DNA from: an uncultured Ferrovum sp.
Lineage (GTDB): Bacteria > Pseudomonadota > Gammaproteobacteria > Burkholderiales > Ferrovaceae
Assembly (NCBI GenBank): GCA_903867885.1
Contig: CAIPTD010000019.1
Coordinates: 1 to 36,374 of the forward strand
Reading direction: 5' to 3'
DNA length: 36,374 bases
The notes beneath the pieces are model-generated. The model searched no databases. It was not told the DNA's origin and saw only the letters and a list, made by a program, of their open reading frames with translations. The position numbers were made by a program, and so were the translations under genes. This document shows positions 28,075 through 36,374 of the stretch, piece after piece; positions within the stretch are counted from its first letter, which is position 1; each line of letters begins with the position of its first letter.

Positions 28075-28797
28075 GTGAATTACCTTGAAGCAATCTCATT
28101 ATCCAAACGCTACCGATCTCGCACTGTAGTCAAAGACGTTTCCATTCGTGTCAATGAGGGGGAAGTGGTTGGCTTGTTGGGCCCTAATGGTGCAGGTAAA
28201 ACAACCTGTTTTTACATGATGGTAGGGCTCATTCAACTTGATAGCGGCCAAATTATTTTGGATGGAAAGGATCTCACGCACCGCCCCATCCACCAACGTT
28301 CAAAGTTAGGTTTATCGTATTTACCTCAAGAAGCATCCATCTTCAGGCGCCTGTCAGTTGAAGAAAACATCAAAGCTGTTTTGGAGTTGCAGTCTTTAAA
28401 GCCTTCGGAAATTGAGGAAAGAACCCAACTCTTATTAGACGATTTACGCATTAGTCATCTGCGCAGACAAAACTCGAGCAGCCTTTCTGGCGGTGAACGC
28501 CGTAGGGTTGAAATTGCACGCGCCCTGGCAACCAGTCCACGTTTTGTGTTGCTGGATGAGCCCTTTGCTGGTGTGGACCCCATTGCTGTGCTGGATATTC
28601 AACACATTATCCGTTTCCTAAAGGAACGAGGTATTGGCGTTTTGATCACTGACCACAATGTTAGAGAAACCTTAGATATTTGTGATCGCGCTTACATTAT
28701 CAACCAAGGCACTGTTCTGGCGGCCGGAACACCCAGCGAGATCATTAATAATGAAAATGTGCGCAAAGTCTATCTAGGCGAGCATTTCCGCCTCTGA
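28075..28797 (+). CDS. lptB: Lipopolysaccharide export ATPase LptB
   Basis: LptB is the cytoplasmic ATPase that drives lipopolysaccharide extraction by LptFG. The 240-residue protein has Walker [10 protein letters not shown] at residues 36-44, the LptB-typical [22 protein letters not shown], the signature [15 protein letters not shown], and Walker [17 protein letters not shown]. The start is GTG, 4 bases after lptA. lptF and lptG are not in the window. Confidence 0.98.
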   Translation: MNYLEAISLSKRYRSRTVVKDVSIRVNEGEVVGLLGPNGAGKTTCFYMMVGLIQLDSGQIILDGKDLTHRPIHQRSKLGLSYLPQEASIFRRLSVEENIKAVLELQSLKPSEIEERTQLLLDDLRISHLRRQNSSSLSGGERRRVEIARALATSPRFVLLDEPFAGVDPIAVLDIQHIIRFLKERGIGVLITDHNVRETLDICDRAYIINQGTVLAAGTPSEIINNENVRKVYLGEHFRL

Positions 28798-28829
28798 TCT
28801 GCGGAAAACAATCCCATGATTGGTCTAGA

Positions 28830-30284
28830 ATGAAAAACGGTCTTCAACTTAAGTTATCTCAACACCTTGCTCTAACGCCTCAGCTACAGCAATCCATTCG
28901 CTTACTGCAGTTATCTACACTTGAATTAAATCAAGAGCTTGAGCATTTTCTGATGGAAAACCCTCTGCTTGAGCGCACAGAGGGGTGGAACGAAGACACA
29001 CCCACCGCAGTAGAAGCCGGATCACAGCCACCCAACACCGGTCTCACAAGCCCATCTAATCAAGATTCAGTGGATCAGAGAACTGAAAACGAACATTGGA
29101 CAACCTCGGATATTGACTTTAGCGATCCCAGCGTCAATTGGAAGGAAGGAGGCGAAGACTATGATTACAGCCCCCAAATCGCGGCAACACCCAGTCTGAT
29201 TGATCATCTGGTATCACAACTCAGACTCAGCAATCTCTCTGAACGTGACTATGCAATCTGCGCGCTTTTGCTTTCTCATCTAGACGAAGAAGGCTATCTT
29301 TCGGCTTCACTAGAAGAAATCCTGGATCAAGAAATAAACGCTGCGGATGAAACAGAATTACAAGAGCTTGAAATTGAGGAGCTTCAAATTGCCTTAAAAA
29401 TGCTCCAGTCCCTTGAGCCCATAGGCGTAGCGGCCCGCTCACTCTCCGAATGTTTATGCATTCAACTCAATGCACTACCCGAGCAACAACAAACAAGAAA
29501 GCTTGCTCTTGATATTGCACGATCCCATCTTCAACTTTTAGCTAACCATGACTTCCCGCGCCTTAAGAAACTCTTGGGCTGCCGGGATGAGGCCTTAAAA
29601 GCGGCTCAGCTCTTGATTGGTCAGTGCAACCCTCACCCGGCCGCAGATTTCATCGCTTCAGAGGCACGTTATGTCATACCAGATGTTATTGTGCGTAAGA
29701 ACCGCAATCAATGGACTGCATCCTTGAATCCTGATGCCATCCCAAAGCTTAGGGTACACAGAGTGTATGCCGACATGCTCAATAAAGATCGCGGACATTC
29801 TGGCCATCTCTCTGCTCAGCTTCAGGAAGCGCGCTGGTTGATTAAAAATGTTCAACAGCGCTTTGATACCATTCTGCGCGTCTCGGAAGCCATCGTTGAG
29901 CGACAACGCCATTTCTTTGAACATGGCGAAGTAGCGATGCGTCCCCTAGTCTTACGCGAAATCGCTGATACCGTTGGTATGCATGAATCTACAGTGTCGC
30001 GCGTCACCACACAAAAATACATGCTTACCCCTAGAGGCATCTTCGAGTTAAAGTATTTCTTCAGCAGTCATGTTGGAACGGATTCTGGTGGGGCAGCATC
30101 ATCCACTGCAATCCGGGCGTTGATTAAGCAACTGATCTCCGCCGAAGACTGTCGTAAGCCACTATCCGATAGCCGGTTATCGGATATTCTGGCGCAACAG
30201 GGCATCGTCGTCGCACGTCGAACTGTGGCGAAGTACCGCGAGGCGATGCAAATCCATCCGGCAAGCCAACGAAAGTCCTTGTAG
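28830..30284 (+). CDS. rpoN: RNA polymerase sigma-54 factor
   Basis: Sigma-54 directs RNA polymerase to -24/-12 promoters and needs AAA+ activators. The 484-residue protein has the Gln- and Leu-rich region I (LKLSQHLALTPQLQQSIRLL, residues 6-25), an acidic region II, the core-binding domain, the helix-turn-helix around VGMHESTVSRVTTQKYMLTP, and the C-terminal RpoN box ARRTVAKYR at about residues 462-470. All key parts are present. It follows lptB by 32 bases and precedes hpf by 19, in the standard order. Confidence 0.98.
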   Translation: MKNGLQLKLSQHLALTPQLQQSIRLLQLSTLELNQELEHFLMENPLLERTEGWNEDTPTAVEAGSQPPNTGLTSPSNQDSVDQRTENEHWTTSDIDFSDPSVNWKEGGEDYDYSPQIAATPSLIDHLVSQLRLSNLSERDYAICALLLSHLDEEGYLSASLEEILDQEINAADETELQELEIEELQIALKMLQSLEPIGVAARSLSECLCIQLNALPEQQQTRKLALDIARSHLQLLANHDFPRLKKLLGCRDEALKAAQLLIGQCNPHPAADFIASEARYVIPDVIVRKNRNQWTASLNPDAIPKLRVHRVYADMLNKDRGHSGHLSAQLQEARWLIKNVQQRFDTILRVSEAIVERQRHFFEHGEVAMRPLVLREIADTVGMHESTVSRVTTQKYMLTPRGIFELKYFFSSHVGTDSGGAASSTAIRALIKQLISAEDCRKPLSDSRLSDILAQQGIVVARRTVAKYREAMQIHPASQRKSL

Positions 30285-30303
30285 GACAGTAAGGAGAAGA
30301 TCC

Positions 30304-30630
30304 ATGAACGTCACGGTCACCGGGCAACATATGGAGGTAACGCCAGCGATACGTCAGTATGTTATCGACAAGCTGGAACGTATTGGTCGACATTTTGATC
30401 ACGTTATCGACATACACGTTGTGATGAAAGTTGAAAAACTTCGACAACACATCGAAGCGAATGTGCATGTGCAGGGTAACGATCTTTTTGCAGAAAACAC
30501 GCATGAAGATATGTATGCTGCCATCGATGGCTTGGTAGATATTCTGGATCGGCAAGTCATACGCCACAAGGAACGAAAAACCGATCATCGTCATCAACCC
30601 TCAATTAAGCATCTTGAAATTAGTGAGTAA
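30304..30630 (+). CDS. hpf: Ribosome hibernation promoting factor (short form)
   Basis: HPF binds the decoding region of idle 30S subunits and helps form 100S ribosome dimers in stationary phase. The 108-residue protein is the short form, a single domain with NVTVTGQHMEVTPAIRQYV, LERIGRHFDHVIDIHV and NDLFAENTHEDMYAAIDGLVDIL. AAGGAGA lies upstream of the ATG. Sigma-54-linked location is conserved. A strong terminator begins 8 bases after its stop codon. Confidence 0.96.
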   Translation: MNVTVTGQHMEVTPAIRQYVIDKLERIGRHFDHVIDIHVVMKVEKLRQHIEANVHVQGNDLFAENTHEDMYAAIDGLVDILDRQVIRHKERKTDHRHQPSIKHLEISE

Positions 30631-30638
30631 TGATCCCA

Positions 30639-30663
30639 GGGGCGGAATTTCCGCCCCTTTTTT
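30639..30663 (+). terminator. Rho-independent terminator after hpf
   Basis: GGGGCGGA pairs with TCCGCCCC (at least 8 pairs, tight loop) and is followed by six T. This is the strongest terminator seen on the plus strand. It ends 18 bases before the hprK start codon, leaving little room for a separate hprK promoter downstream. hprK-rapZ-ubiX must therefore depend on read-through or on a promoter inside hpf or overlapping this hairpin. Confidence 0.9.
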
Positions 30664-30681
30664 ATTCATAATGGTACCCGT

Positions 30682-31656
30682 ATGCCAGACGTCAATATTC
30701 AAAGCTTGTATAGCGAAAACCGCGATCGGCTCAATCTAAGCTGGGCCTCTGGTAAACGAGGAGGGTCCCGAACGATCCCCTTAGGAAGTCTTTACAATCC
30801 TCAGGTGGGCATGATTAGTCACTTGAACCTCACGCACCCCCATCGCTTTCAGGTGATTGGGGAAATGGAACTGGCTTACCTGCGAAGTCTCGACGAGGCT
30901 TCTTCAGAGCGCGCTTTAAATGCTCTTTTTAATGAGCATCTTGCTGTAGTCATTGTTGCTGATGGCAGCGACCCCGATCACCGTCTAAGTGAAATTTGCG
31001 ATCGGCAAGATATACCTTTATTTACTAGCACGATGCCAGGGGCCAATCTAATTGATGTCCTGCGCCAGTATCTCAACCTGGAACTAGCGGAAATGATCGC
31101 CTTACATGGCGTGTTTCTTGTTGTTCTTGAGGTAGGAGTTCTGATAACAGGAAGTTCGGCTGTTGGTAAAAGCGAGCTAGCACTCGAGCTCATTAGCCGC
31201 GGACATGGACTTGTTGCCGATGATGTCGTAGAGCTTTATCACATCGGCCCCACCACCTTACAGGGGCGCTGCCCCATTTTGCTTCGAGATTTTCTTGAAG
31301 TTCGAGGACTTGGCATCATCAATATTCGCTCAATCTTTGGTGAAACCGCAGTCCGCCCAAGAAAAACACTTAAGCTGATTGTTCATCTTGAAAAACCTGG
31401 TGCAGGCGAACTGGCATCCATGGAGCGCCTTCCAATGAACAGCTCAACCCAAACTATTCTGGGTATTGAGTATCCCAAGGTGGTTCTTCCCGTAGCCGAG
31501 GGTCGTAACCTGGCGGTATTGGTTGAGGCTGCAACGCGAAACTATGTGTTACGCAGTCGAGGGATCGATAGCACACGTCAATTTATTGAGCGCCATGAAC
31601 GGCTGATGGCTCAAGACGCAGGGGAACATCTCTTAGATGATGATCACTATGAGTGA
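30682..31656 (+). CDS. hprK: HPr kinase/phosphorylase
   Basis: HprK phosphorylates and dephosphorylates HPr of the phosphotransferase system on its regulatory serine. The 324-residue protein has an N-terminal domain (residues 1-130), then HGVFLVV with the conserved His141, Walker A GSSAVGKS at 157-164, and the kinase signature EVRGLGIINI at 206-215. All expected motifs are present. In proteobacteria it is usually next to ptsN or HPr genes; ptsN is missing from the usual place before it. Confidence 0.97.
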   Translation: MPDVNIQSLYSENRDRLNLSWASGKRGGSRTIPLGSLYNPQVGMISHLNLTHPHRFQVIGEMELAYLRSLDEASSERALNALFNEHLAVVIVADGSDPDHRLSEICDRQDIPLFTSTMPGANLIDVLRQYLNLELAEMIALHGVFLVVLEVGVLITGSSAVGKSELALELISRGHGLVADDVVELYHIGPTTLQGRCPILLRDFLEVRGLGIINIRSIFGETAVRPRKTLKLIVHLEKPGAGELASMERLPMNSSTQTILGIEYPKVVLPVAEGRNLAVLVEAATRNYVLRSRGIDSTRQFIERHERLMAQDAGEHLLDDDHYE

Positions 31657-32506
31657 ACCCATTCGTTGCCAAATCATGATTATCAGCGGTCAGTCTGGGG
31701 CTGGGAAGAGTGTGGCCGTTCGCGCATTAGAAGACTCAGGTTGGTATTGCGTTGATAACCTCCCCATTTCCACCATGAGGGGGGTGGTGGATACTTTACG
31801 AGCAGGCGGATTATCACTGATTGGTTTGGGATTGGATGCCCGTCATCATGGTTCTCTGGAGGCTATATTTGATGTCATTCAATCCTTAAGGGCCGAAGGA
31901 GTATGGGTGAGGTTGTTGTTTTTAGAGGCTGCCAGCTCTGAACTCTTGCGTCGTTTTGCCGAGGCGCGACGCCCGCACCCGATGGCAAGCGAAGGACACT
32001 CTCTGGAAGAAAGTATCAAACTTGAACGTATCAAGCTGAACCCTCTGGCAGAGCAATCGCGCAGAATAGATACGACCAGTCTCAGGCCAAATGCTTTACG
32101 AGCTGAGGTCAAGGCCTTTTCTAGCGCCGATCCTCAGCGTTTAAGTTTATTTATTTTTTCTTTTGGTTTTAAGTACGGTATTCCGCAGGAGGCTGACTTT
32201 GTTTTTGATGTGCGCTTTCTGCCTAATCCCTACTACGATCCTGTGTTGCGGCCGCTCAATGGTCAAGACAAAGCCATTGTCGATTTTCTAGAGGCTCAAC
32301 CTATGACTCAAAAAATATTGGATGACCTGTTTTCTTTAATCTCCAATTGGCTTCCATCCTTTATCAGCGATCATCGACACGTGCTCAGTATTGCGATTGG
32401 CTGCACAGGTGGTCAGCATCGTTCAGTTTACCTTGCCGAGGAACTTGCTAAAAAACTCAGTCCACTTCATCCCACATGGGTCGTTCATAGGTCACTGGAG
32501 GCATGA
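31649..32506 (+). CDS. rapZ: RNase adaptor protein RapZ / nucleotide-binding RapZ family
   Basis: In E. coli RapZ binds the small RNA GlmZ and presents it to RNase E, controlling glucosamine-6-phosphate synthase. The start is placed at the ATG of MSEPIRC (285 residues), overlapping the hprK stop by 8 bases; an upstream ATG at 31637 is possible. Walker A GQSGAGKS is at residues 14-21, CVDNLP follows near 34-39, and the C-terminal domain carries [15 protein letters not shown]. Whether it acts on an RNA here or another target is unknown. Confidence 0.95.
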   Translation: MSEPIRCQIMIISGQSGAGKSVAVRALEDSGWYCVDNLPISTMRGVVDTLRAGGLSLIGLGLDARHHGSLEAIFDVIQSLRAEGVWVRLLFLEAASSELLRRFAEARRPHPMASEGHSLEESIKLERIKLNPLAEQSRRIDTTSLRPNALRAEVKAFSSADPQRLSLFIFSFGFKYGIPQEADFVFDVRFLPNPYYDPVLRPLNGQDKAIVDFLEAQPMTQKILDDLFSLISNWLPSFISDHRHVLSIAIGCTGGQHRSVYLAEELAKKLSPLHPTWVVHRSLEA

Positions 32507-33168
32507 GTTCAATTCAAGCTCACCACAACGCGCAGCCCACCATCACGGTTGCTTTAACGGGTGCTTCTGGAATGCCTTATGGGCTGAGACTCCTTGAAGC
32601 ATTGGTTCAGAGTGGCGCACAGATTTATTTACTGTACTCTCAAGCCGCTCAAATTGTGGCCAAGCAAGAACTTGATCTTTCCCTGCCATCACGCGCTGCA
32701 GATGCAGCCCAATGGTTAAGCGAGCGCTATGGTGCAGCAGAGGGACAGCTAAGGGGTTTTGGTCGGGAAGAATGGTTTGCTCCCGTTGCTTCAGGTTCTA
32801 ACCCTCCTGATGCAATGGTGGTATGTCCATGCAGCATGGGAACACTTGCAGCCATTGCGATGGGTTTATCTGACAATCTGATTGAACGAGCGGCCGATGT
32901 CGTTTTGAAGGAAGGGCGCAAGCTTGTTCTAGTGCCACGTGAAATGCCCTTTTCAGCCCTGCATCTTGAAAACATGTTGAAATTGGCAAGGATGGGAGCC
33001 GTCATTCTGCCCCCCAATCCGGGGTTCTATCATCACCCTCAAACCATTCAGGATTTAGTGGATTTCGTGGTGGCGCGCATATTGGATCAGATCGGAATTC
33101 TGCATTCGCTGGGTCCACGCTGGGGAGAGGAGCCTGCCATGCTGGCAGATAAAAACCGAGAGGCTTAA
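32503..33168 (+). CDS. ubiX: Flavin prenyltransferase UbiX
   Basis: UbiX attaches a dimethylallyl group to FMN, making the prenylated flavin used by UbiD decarboxylase in ubiquinone synthesis. The 221-residue protein has the flavin-binding [19 protein letters not shown] at about residues 15-33, [37 protein letters not shown], and the C-terminal [12 protein letters not shown]. The ATG overlaps the rapZ stop (ATGA). Its last 4 bases overlap the convergent mutY gene. ubiD is not in the window. Confidence 0.96.
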   Translation: MSSIQAHHNAQPTITVALTGASGMPYGLRLLEALVQSGAQIYLLYSQAAQIVAKQELDLSLPSRAADAAQWLSERYGAAEGQLRGFGREEWFAPVASGSNPPDAMVVCPCSMGTLAAIAMGLSDNLIERAADVVLKEGRKLVLVPREMPFSALHLENMLKLARMGAVILPPNPGFYHHPQTIQDLVDFVVARILDQIGILHSLGPRWGEEPAMLADKNREA

Positions 33169-34253
33169 TTCTTTTTTAGACCTTGCAGCAATTTTCGTAG
33201 TGGTGCAGGTAAGCCTGACTCTAGCGCTTTCTCCAAGGTAAACCATTTTCTAGGAGCTTGATTGGGCTCCGATATCTCGAGATTGTGGTCCTTGTTTAAT
33301 GCAGTGCATCTAGCCTTTTGTATGGTTAAAAAGAGCTTGAAATGGGTGAAGCTGTGTTCAATGAGCTGGGTCTCTGTATCCGTTAGTAAATTGGCTTCAA
33401 GTTCGGGGCAGAGATTTTCGGGCAGGCACCATAGGCCACCCCAGATGCCGGAGGGGGGGCGTAGCTCCAACAGGAATTCTTCGGCTCCGGGGCCGGACCG
33501 AATAGTGTTTTCCGCGGCTACTGATCCTGGGCCGCGAACAATCATCCAGGCCCTGGCGTAACGCTCGAAACGTGGCTTGCTCGGTCGCGGCTCGGGATAC
33601 TTCTCTATCATTCCTAAGCGAAGGGCTTCGCAGGTTTCTTGCAAAGGGCACAGCACACATTTTGGGCGAGTGCGGGTGCAGAGTGTTGCGCCGAGGTCCA
33701 TGAGTCCTTGCGTGTAAGCTTGGATTTTACTTTCGGGCAGAAGAGATTCGGCGAGAACCCACATTTTATTTTCTATTGCTTTGGCGCCAGGAAAGCCTTG
33801 AATGGCGAAGTGACGGGCCAATACGCGCTTAACGTTTCCGTCCAGGATTGCGGCGCGGTGACCCGATGAAAATGCCGCGATAGCTGCGGCGGTTGATCTG
33901 CCGATGCCGGGAAGTTTTTCTAGCTCAATTGGGCATGTGGGCAATTGAGCTAGATTTTGCGCAATAAGGCTTTGCGCGGTTTTGTGCATATTGCGAGCAC
34001 GTGCGTAATAGCCCAGGCCACTCCAATGCGCCATGACTTCATCGACAGGCGCTAATGCAAGCGCAGGAATGGCTGGGAAGCGCGCCATAAAGCGCTGGTA
34101 GAAGGGAATGACGGCAGTGACCTGTGTTTGCTGCAACATGATCTCAGACACCCAAATACGATATGGATCTGTTGTGTTCTGCCAGGGCAGATCATGCCTA
34201 CCATGCTGTTCCTGCCATGCTATAAGGCGAGCAGAAAAACTCTCACTATCCAT
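33165..34253 (-). CDS. mutY: A/G-specific adenine DNA glycosylase
   Basis: MutY removes adenine mispaired with 8-oxoguanine. The 362-residue protein has catalytic E37 in [10 protein letters not shown], the helix-hairpin-helix LPGIG at residues 114-118, catalytic D138 in LDGNVKRV, and the 4Fe-4S cysteines C192, C199, C202 and C208 with C-x6-C-x2-C-x5-C spacing. A C-terminal NUDIX-like domain follows from about residue 225. I prefer the ATG at 34253, with AGGA 4-5 bases upstream, over the TTG just before. It follows the DUF779 gene by 9 bases, so they are probably one transcript. Confidence 0.97.
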   Translation of the reverse strand: MDSESFSARLIAWQEQHGRHDLPWQNTTDPYRIWVSEIMLQQTQVTAVIPFYQRFMARFPAIPALALAPVDEVMAHWSGLGYYARARNMHKTAQSLIAQNLAQLPTCPIELEKLPGIGRSTAAAIAAFSSGHRAAILDGNVKRVLARHFAIQGFPGAKAIENKMWVLAESLLPESKIQAYTQGLMDLGATLCTRTRPKCVLCPLQETCEALRLGMIEKYPEPRPSKPRFERYARAWMIVRGPGSVAAENTIRSGPGAEEFLLELRPPSGIWGGLWCLPENLCPELEANLLTDTETQLIEHSFTHFKLFLTIQKARCTALNKDHNLEISEPNQAPRKWFTLEKALESGLPAPLRKLLQGLKKN

Positions 34254-34262
34254 CAATCCTGT

Positions 34263-34694
34263 CTAGACTCGGTCATGGGCAACTAACCAAGACCATTCTT
34301 CCTCAGTAAATAAACGCGAGCGCACCAAAAAGCGTAATCCCTCTGAGCCTTCTAAAGAAAACATTCCACCTCGGCCCGGAACGACATCGATGGTCAATTG
34401 GGTATGTTTCCAATATTCAAATTGTGATTGGCTGATGTAAAAGGGGTGGCCTGCAATATGACCCATTAATTTATCGCTATCGCCCACCAGAAATTCCCCT
34501 AAGGGAAAGCACATGGGCGCGCTGCCGTCACAACATCCCCCTGATTGATGAAACATCACAGGGCCATGTTTACTCACTACCAAATCTAATAAATCCAAAC
34601 AAGCTTGCGTCGCACATACTTGAGGCACGTCTACGAATGCCCCTATTGGCCCTGGCATCGCACTATTGGGCGGAGCGATATATTGCTGAAGCAT
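34263..34694 (-). CDS. DUF779 family protein, partner of an aldehyde dehydrogenase
   Basis: The 143-residue protein belongs to the DUF779 family, recognised by HQSGGCCDGSAPMC with cysteines at 54, 55 and 62, and by two more cysteines at 27 and 32 in CATQAC. The family is often encoded next to NAD-dependent aldehyde dehydrogenases of the ExaC/AcoD group, as here, but its function is not established. The cysteine cluster suggests metal or redox binding, which is inference. GAGGAGA lies 6 bases before the ATG. A separate promoter may lie within the terminator of the preceding gene. Confidence 0.9.
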   Translation of the reverse strand: MLQQYIAPPNSAMPGPIGAFVDVPQVCATQACLDLLDLVVSKHGPVMFHQSGGCCDGSAPMCFPLGEFLVGDSDKLMGHIAGHPFYISQSQFEYWKHTQLTIDVVPGRGGMFSLEGSEGLRFLVRSRLFTEEEWSWLVAHDRV

Positions 34695-34705
34695 TGCTTT
34701 CTCCT

Positions 34706-34730
34706 CTTGGGGAAATCACCCAAGTTTTTT
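34706..34730 (+). terminator. Plus-strand terminator-like hairpin in the DUF779 leader
   Basis: On the plus strand CTTGGG pairs with CCCAAG across a 7-base loop and is followed directly by six T. This is terminator form for plus-strand transcription, although every gene here is on the minus strand. It might stop transcripts running past ubiX. In the minus-strand message the same hairpin lies just upstream of the DUF779 ribosome binding site, which it partly borders. Confidence 0.5.
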
Positions 34731-34744
34731 GGATCGTGTCCGAA

Positions 34745-34753
34745 ATCATACCA
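34745..34753 (-). promoter_or_regulatory. Extended -10 promoter candidate for DUF779-mutY
   Basis: The minus strand reads TGGTATGAT, a TATGAT box with an extended -10 TG, about 50 bases before the DUF779 ATG. The region where a -35 box would lie is part of the terminator hairpin of the aldehyde dehydrogenase gene. A start about 7 bases downstream would give a leader of roughly 44 bases. Confidence 0.4.
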
Positions 34754-34756
34754 AGT

Positions 34757-34791
34757 AAAAACGCGGTGAACCCTTTTAGAGGAACACCGCG
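34757..34791 (-). terminator. Rho-independent terminator after the aldehyde dehydrogenase gene
   Basis: On the minus strand CGCGGTG pairs with CACCGCG (7 pairs, with a further partial pairing inside the loop) and is followed by TTTTT. It begins 28 bases after the stop codon of the aldehyde dehydrogenase gene. It should end that transcript before the DUF779 gene. Confidence 0.8.
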
Positions 34792-34819
34792 CATTCAGCT
34801 CTAGCTCAAACAACCAGGA

Positions 34820-36340
34820 TCAGAAGAATCCAAGTGCGTCCTCGCTGTAGCTCACCAAGAGGTTCTTGGTTTGCTGATAGTGATCCAACATCATCTTGTG
34901 GTTTTCGCGGCCGATACCAGACTGCTTGTAGCCACCAAATGCTGCGTGAGCGGGGTAGGCATGGTAACAGTTGGTCCAAACACGACCCGCTTGAATGCCA
35001 CGGCCCATGCGGAATGAAGTATTCATTTCACGGGTCCAAACACCAGCGCCCAAACCATACAGGGTGTCATTAGCAATCGATAAGGCTTCTGCTTCATCCT
35101 TGAAGGTGGTCACAGAAACGACTGGGCCAAAGATTTCTTCTTGGAAAATACGCATTTTGTTGTTGCCTTTGAATACAGTAGGCTTAACGTAGTAGCCGCC
35201 GCTCAAATCGCCATCCAAGTTATTGCGCTCACCACCGATTAGGCACTGTGCGCCTTCTTGGCGACCAATATCCATGTAGGACAATATTTTTTCCAACTGC
35301 TCGTTAGAAGCCTGCGCACCAATCATGGTTGATAGATCAAGAGGATTGCCCTGCTTGATAGCAGCAACACGCTTCAACACACGATCCATAAATTTGTCGT
35401 AGATAGATTCTTGAATCAATGCGCGTGAGGGGCAGGTGCAGACTTCACCCTGGTTCAATGCAAACATCACGAAGCCTTCTACAGCCTTGTTGAGGAATGC
35501 ATCGTCATGCGCCATCACATCAGCAAAAAACACGTTAGGTGACTTGCCACCTAATTCCAAAGTGACGGGGATCAGGTTTTGGCTAGCGTATTGCATGATC
35601 AAACGGCCGGTGGTGGTCTCACCAGTGAACGCAATCTTAGCGATGCGGGGGTTAGAAGCTAGAGGCTTACCTGCTTCTAAACCAAAGCCGTTGACGATGT
35701 TCACGACGCCTTTAGGAATCAAATCACCGATCAGTTCAAATAATACCAAGATGGAAACGGGAGTTTGCTCAGCGGGTTTCAGCACTACACAGTTACCCGC
35801 AGCCAATGCGGGTGCCAACTTCCAAACTGCCATCAGAATGGGGAAGTTCCAAGGAATGATCTGGCCCACAACGCCCAGAGGCTCATGAAAATGATAAGCA
35901 TAGGTTTGGCTGTCGATTTCGCAAATAGAACCTTCTTGTGCACGGATGCAACCGGCGAAATAGCGGAAGTGGTCAATTGCCAAAGGAATATCAGCCGCCA
36001 TCGTCTCACGCAAAGGCTTACCGTTATCCCATGTTTCAGCGGTGGCGATCAACTCAAGATTGGCTTCCATGCGGTCAGCAATCTTATTGAGCATATTGGC
36101 GCGCTCGGTCGGTGAAGTTTTGCCCCACGCTGCTTTAGCTGCGTGTGCCGCATCTAACGCATGTTCAATATCCTCAGCGGTAGAGCGAGGAATTTCGCAA
36201 AAAGCCTTACCGGTCACTGGTGTGGTGTTTTCAAAATACTGCCCCTTCAAAGGCGCAACCCACTCGCCATTGATGAAGTTGCCATAACGTTTTTTGAAAG
36301 GGACGGCGAAGCCGTATTTTCCTGGTTCGATAGCGCTCAT
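34820..36340 (-). CDS. NAD-dependent aldehyde dehydrogenase (ExaC/AcoD type)
   Basis: The 506-residue enzyme oxidises an aldehyde to its acid with NAD. Key residues are N165 in PWNFP, the general base E262 in LELGGKSPN, and the catalytic C301 in [11 protein letters not shown]. The second cysteine two residues on and the whole segment are typical of the acetaldehyde-oxidising ExaC/AcoD group, which pairs with DUF779 genes. The physiological aldehyde is not certain. GGAGGA lies 8 bases before the ATG. The promoter is beyond the right edge: only 34 bases precede the gene. Confidence 0.95.
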   Translation of the reverse strand: MSAIEPGKYGFAVPFKKRYGNFINGEWVAPLKGQYFENTTPVTGKAFCEIPRSTAEDIEHALDAAHAAKAAWGKTSPTERANMLNKIADRMEANLELIATAETWDNGKPLRETMAADIPLAIDHFRYFAGCIRAQEGSICEIDSQTYAYHFHEPLGVVGQIIPWNFPILMAVWKLAPALAAGNCVVLKPAEQTPVSILVLFELIGDLIPKGVVNIVNGFGLEAGKPLASNPRIAKIAFTGETTTGRLIMQYASQNLIPVTLELGGKSPNVFFADVMAHDDAFLNKAVEGFVMFALNQGEVCTCPSRALIQESIYDKFMDRVLKRVAAIKQGNPLDLSTMIGAQASNEQLEKILSYMDIGRQEGAQCLIGGERNNLDGDLSGGYYVKPTVFKGNNKMRIFQEEIFGPVVSVTTFKDEAEALSIANDTLYGLGAGVWTREMNTSFRMGRGIQAGRVWTNCYHAYPAHAAFGGYKQSGIGRENHKMMLDHYQQTKNLLVSYSEDALGFF

Positions 36341-36374
36341 TAATTTATTCCTCCGAAATTTTTTAAGTGGTGAA

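Noticed and set aside
30124-30597. 157-residue open frame on the minus strand across rpoN and hpf
   Set aside because: It crosses two well-supported plus-strand genes and shows no motif or start signal.
35436-35888. 150-residue open frame on the plus strand
   Set aside because: Antisense to the aldehyde dehydrogenase gene with no recognisable features.

Overview
The window looks like a chromosomal housekeeping segment of a betaproteobacterium with roughly balanced base composition. The placement rests on protein families and gene order: a bc1 complex with a Tat-dependent Rieske protein next to tatABC, petABC-sspA-sspB, the series mlaFEDCB / ABC-2 exporter / ibaG-murA / hisGDCBHAFIE / hinT / tatABC, and hprK plus rapZ in the rpoN cluster. 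The genus cannot be told from the sequence alone. I see no rRNA, CRISPR array, insertion sequence, prophage, toxin-antitoxin pair or defence gene.

Layout. (1) 1-4681, minus strand: S10-operon ribosomal genes rplC-D-W-B, rpsS, rplV, rpsC, rplP, rpmC, rpsQ, running off the left edge toward rplN. A 186-base spacer with several inverted repeats separates rplC from rpsJ (4868-5188). (2) 5218-6912, minus: tuf, preceded by tRNA-Thr(TGT), tRNA-Tyr(GTA), tRNA-Gly(TCC) and tRNA-Thr(GGT). (3) 6921-10745, minus: sspB, sspA, a terminator, then petC, petB, petA. (4) 10886-12732, minus: tatC, tatB, tatA, hinT. (5) 12729-19348, minus: a complete compact histidine operon, with short-form HisG. (6) 19349-25707, minus: murA, ibaG, an ABC-2 exporter pair and the Mla phospholipid transporter mlaBCDEF. 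(7) From 25864 the strand switches to plus: kdsD, lptC, lptA, lptB, rpoN, hpf, a terminator, hprK, rapZ, ubiX. (8) 33165-36340, minus: mutY, a DUF779 gene and an aldehyde dehydrogenase.

How the genes work together. Regions 6 and 7 form an envelope block: MurA starts peptidoglycan synthesis, Mla keeps phospholipids out of the outer leaflet, and KdsD plus LptABC make the Kdo precursor and export lipopolysaccharide. Region 7 then passes into global regulation (sigma-54, ribosome hibernation, HPr kinase, RapZ). TatABC exports the folded Rieske protein encoded next door.

No clearly undescribed system is present. The observations most worth checking are a tufB-type upstream flank joined to a tufA-type downstream flank at one tuf gene, the absence of kdsC and ptsN from their usual slots (hprK now sits 18 bases behind a strong terminator), a convergent ubiX/mutY overlap with no visible terminator and a plus-strand terminator 1.5 kb further on, and the structured rpsJ-rplC spacer. 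No gene-free stretch exceeds 300 bases; the longest are 4682-4867, 25708-25863 and 10746-10885.
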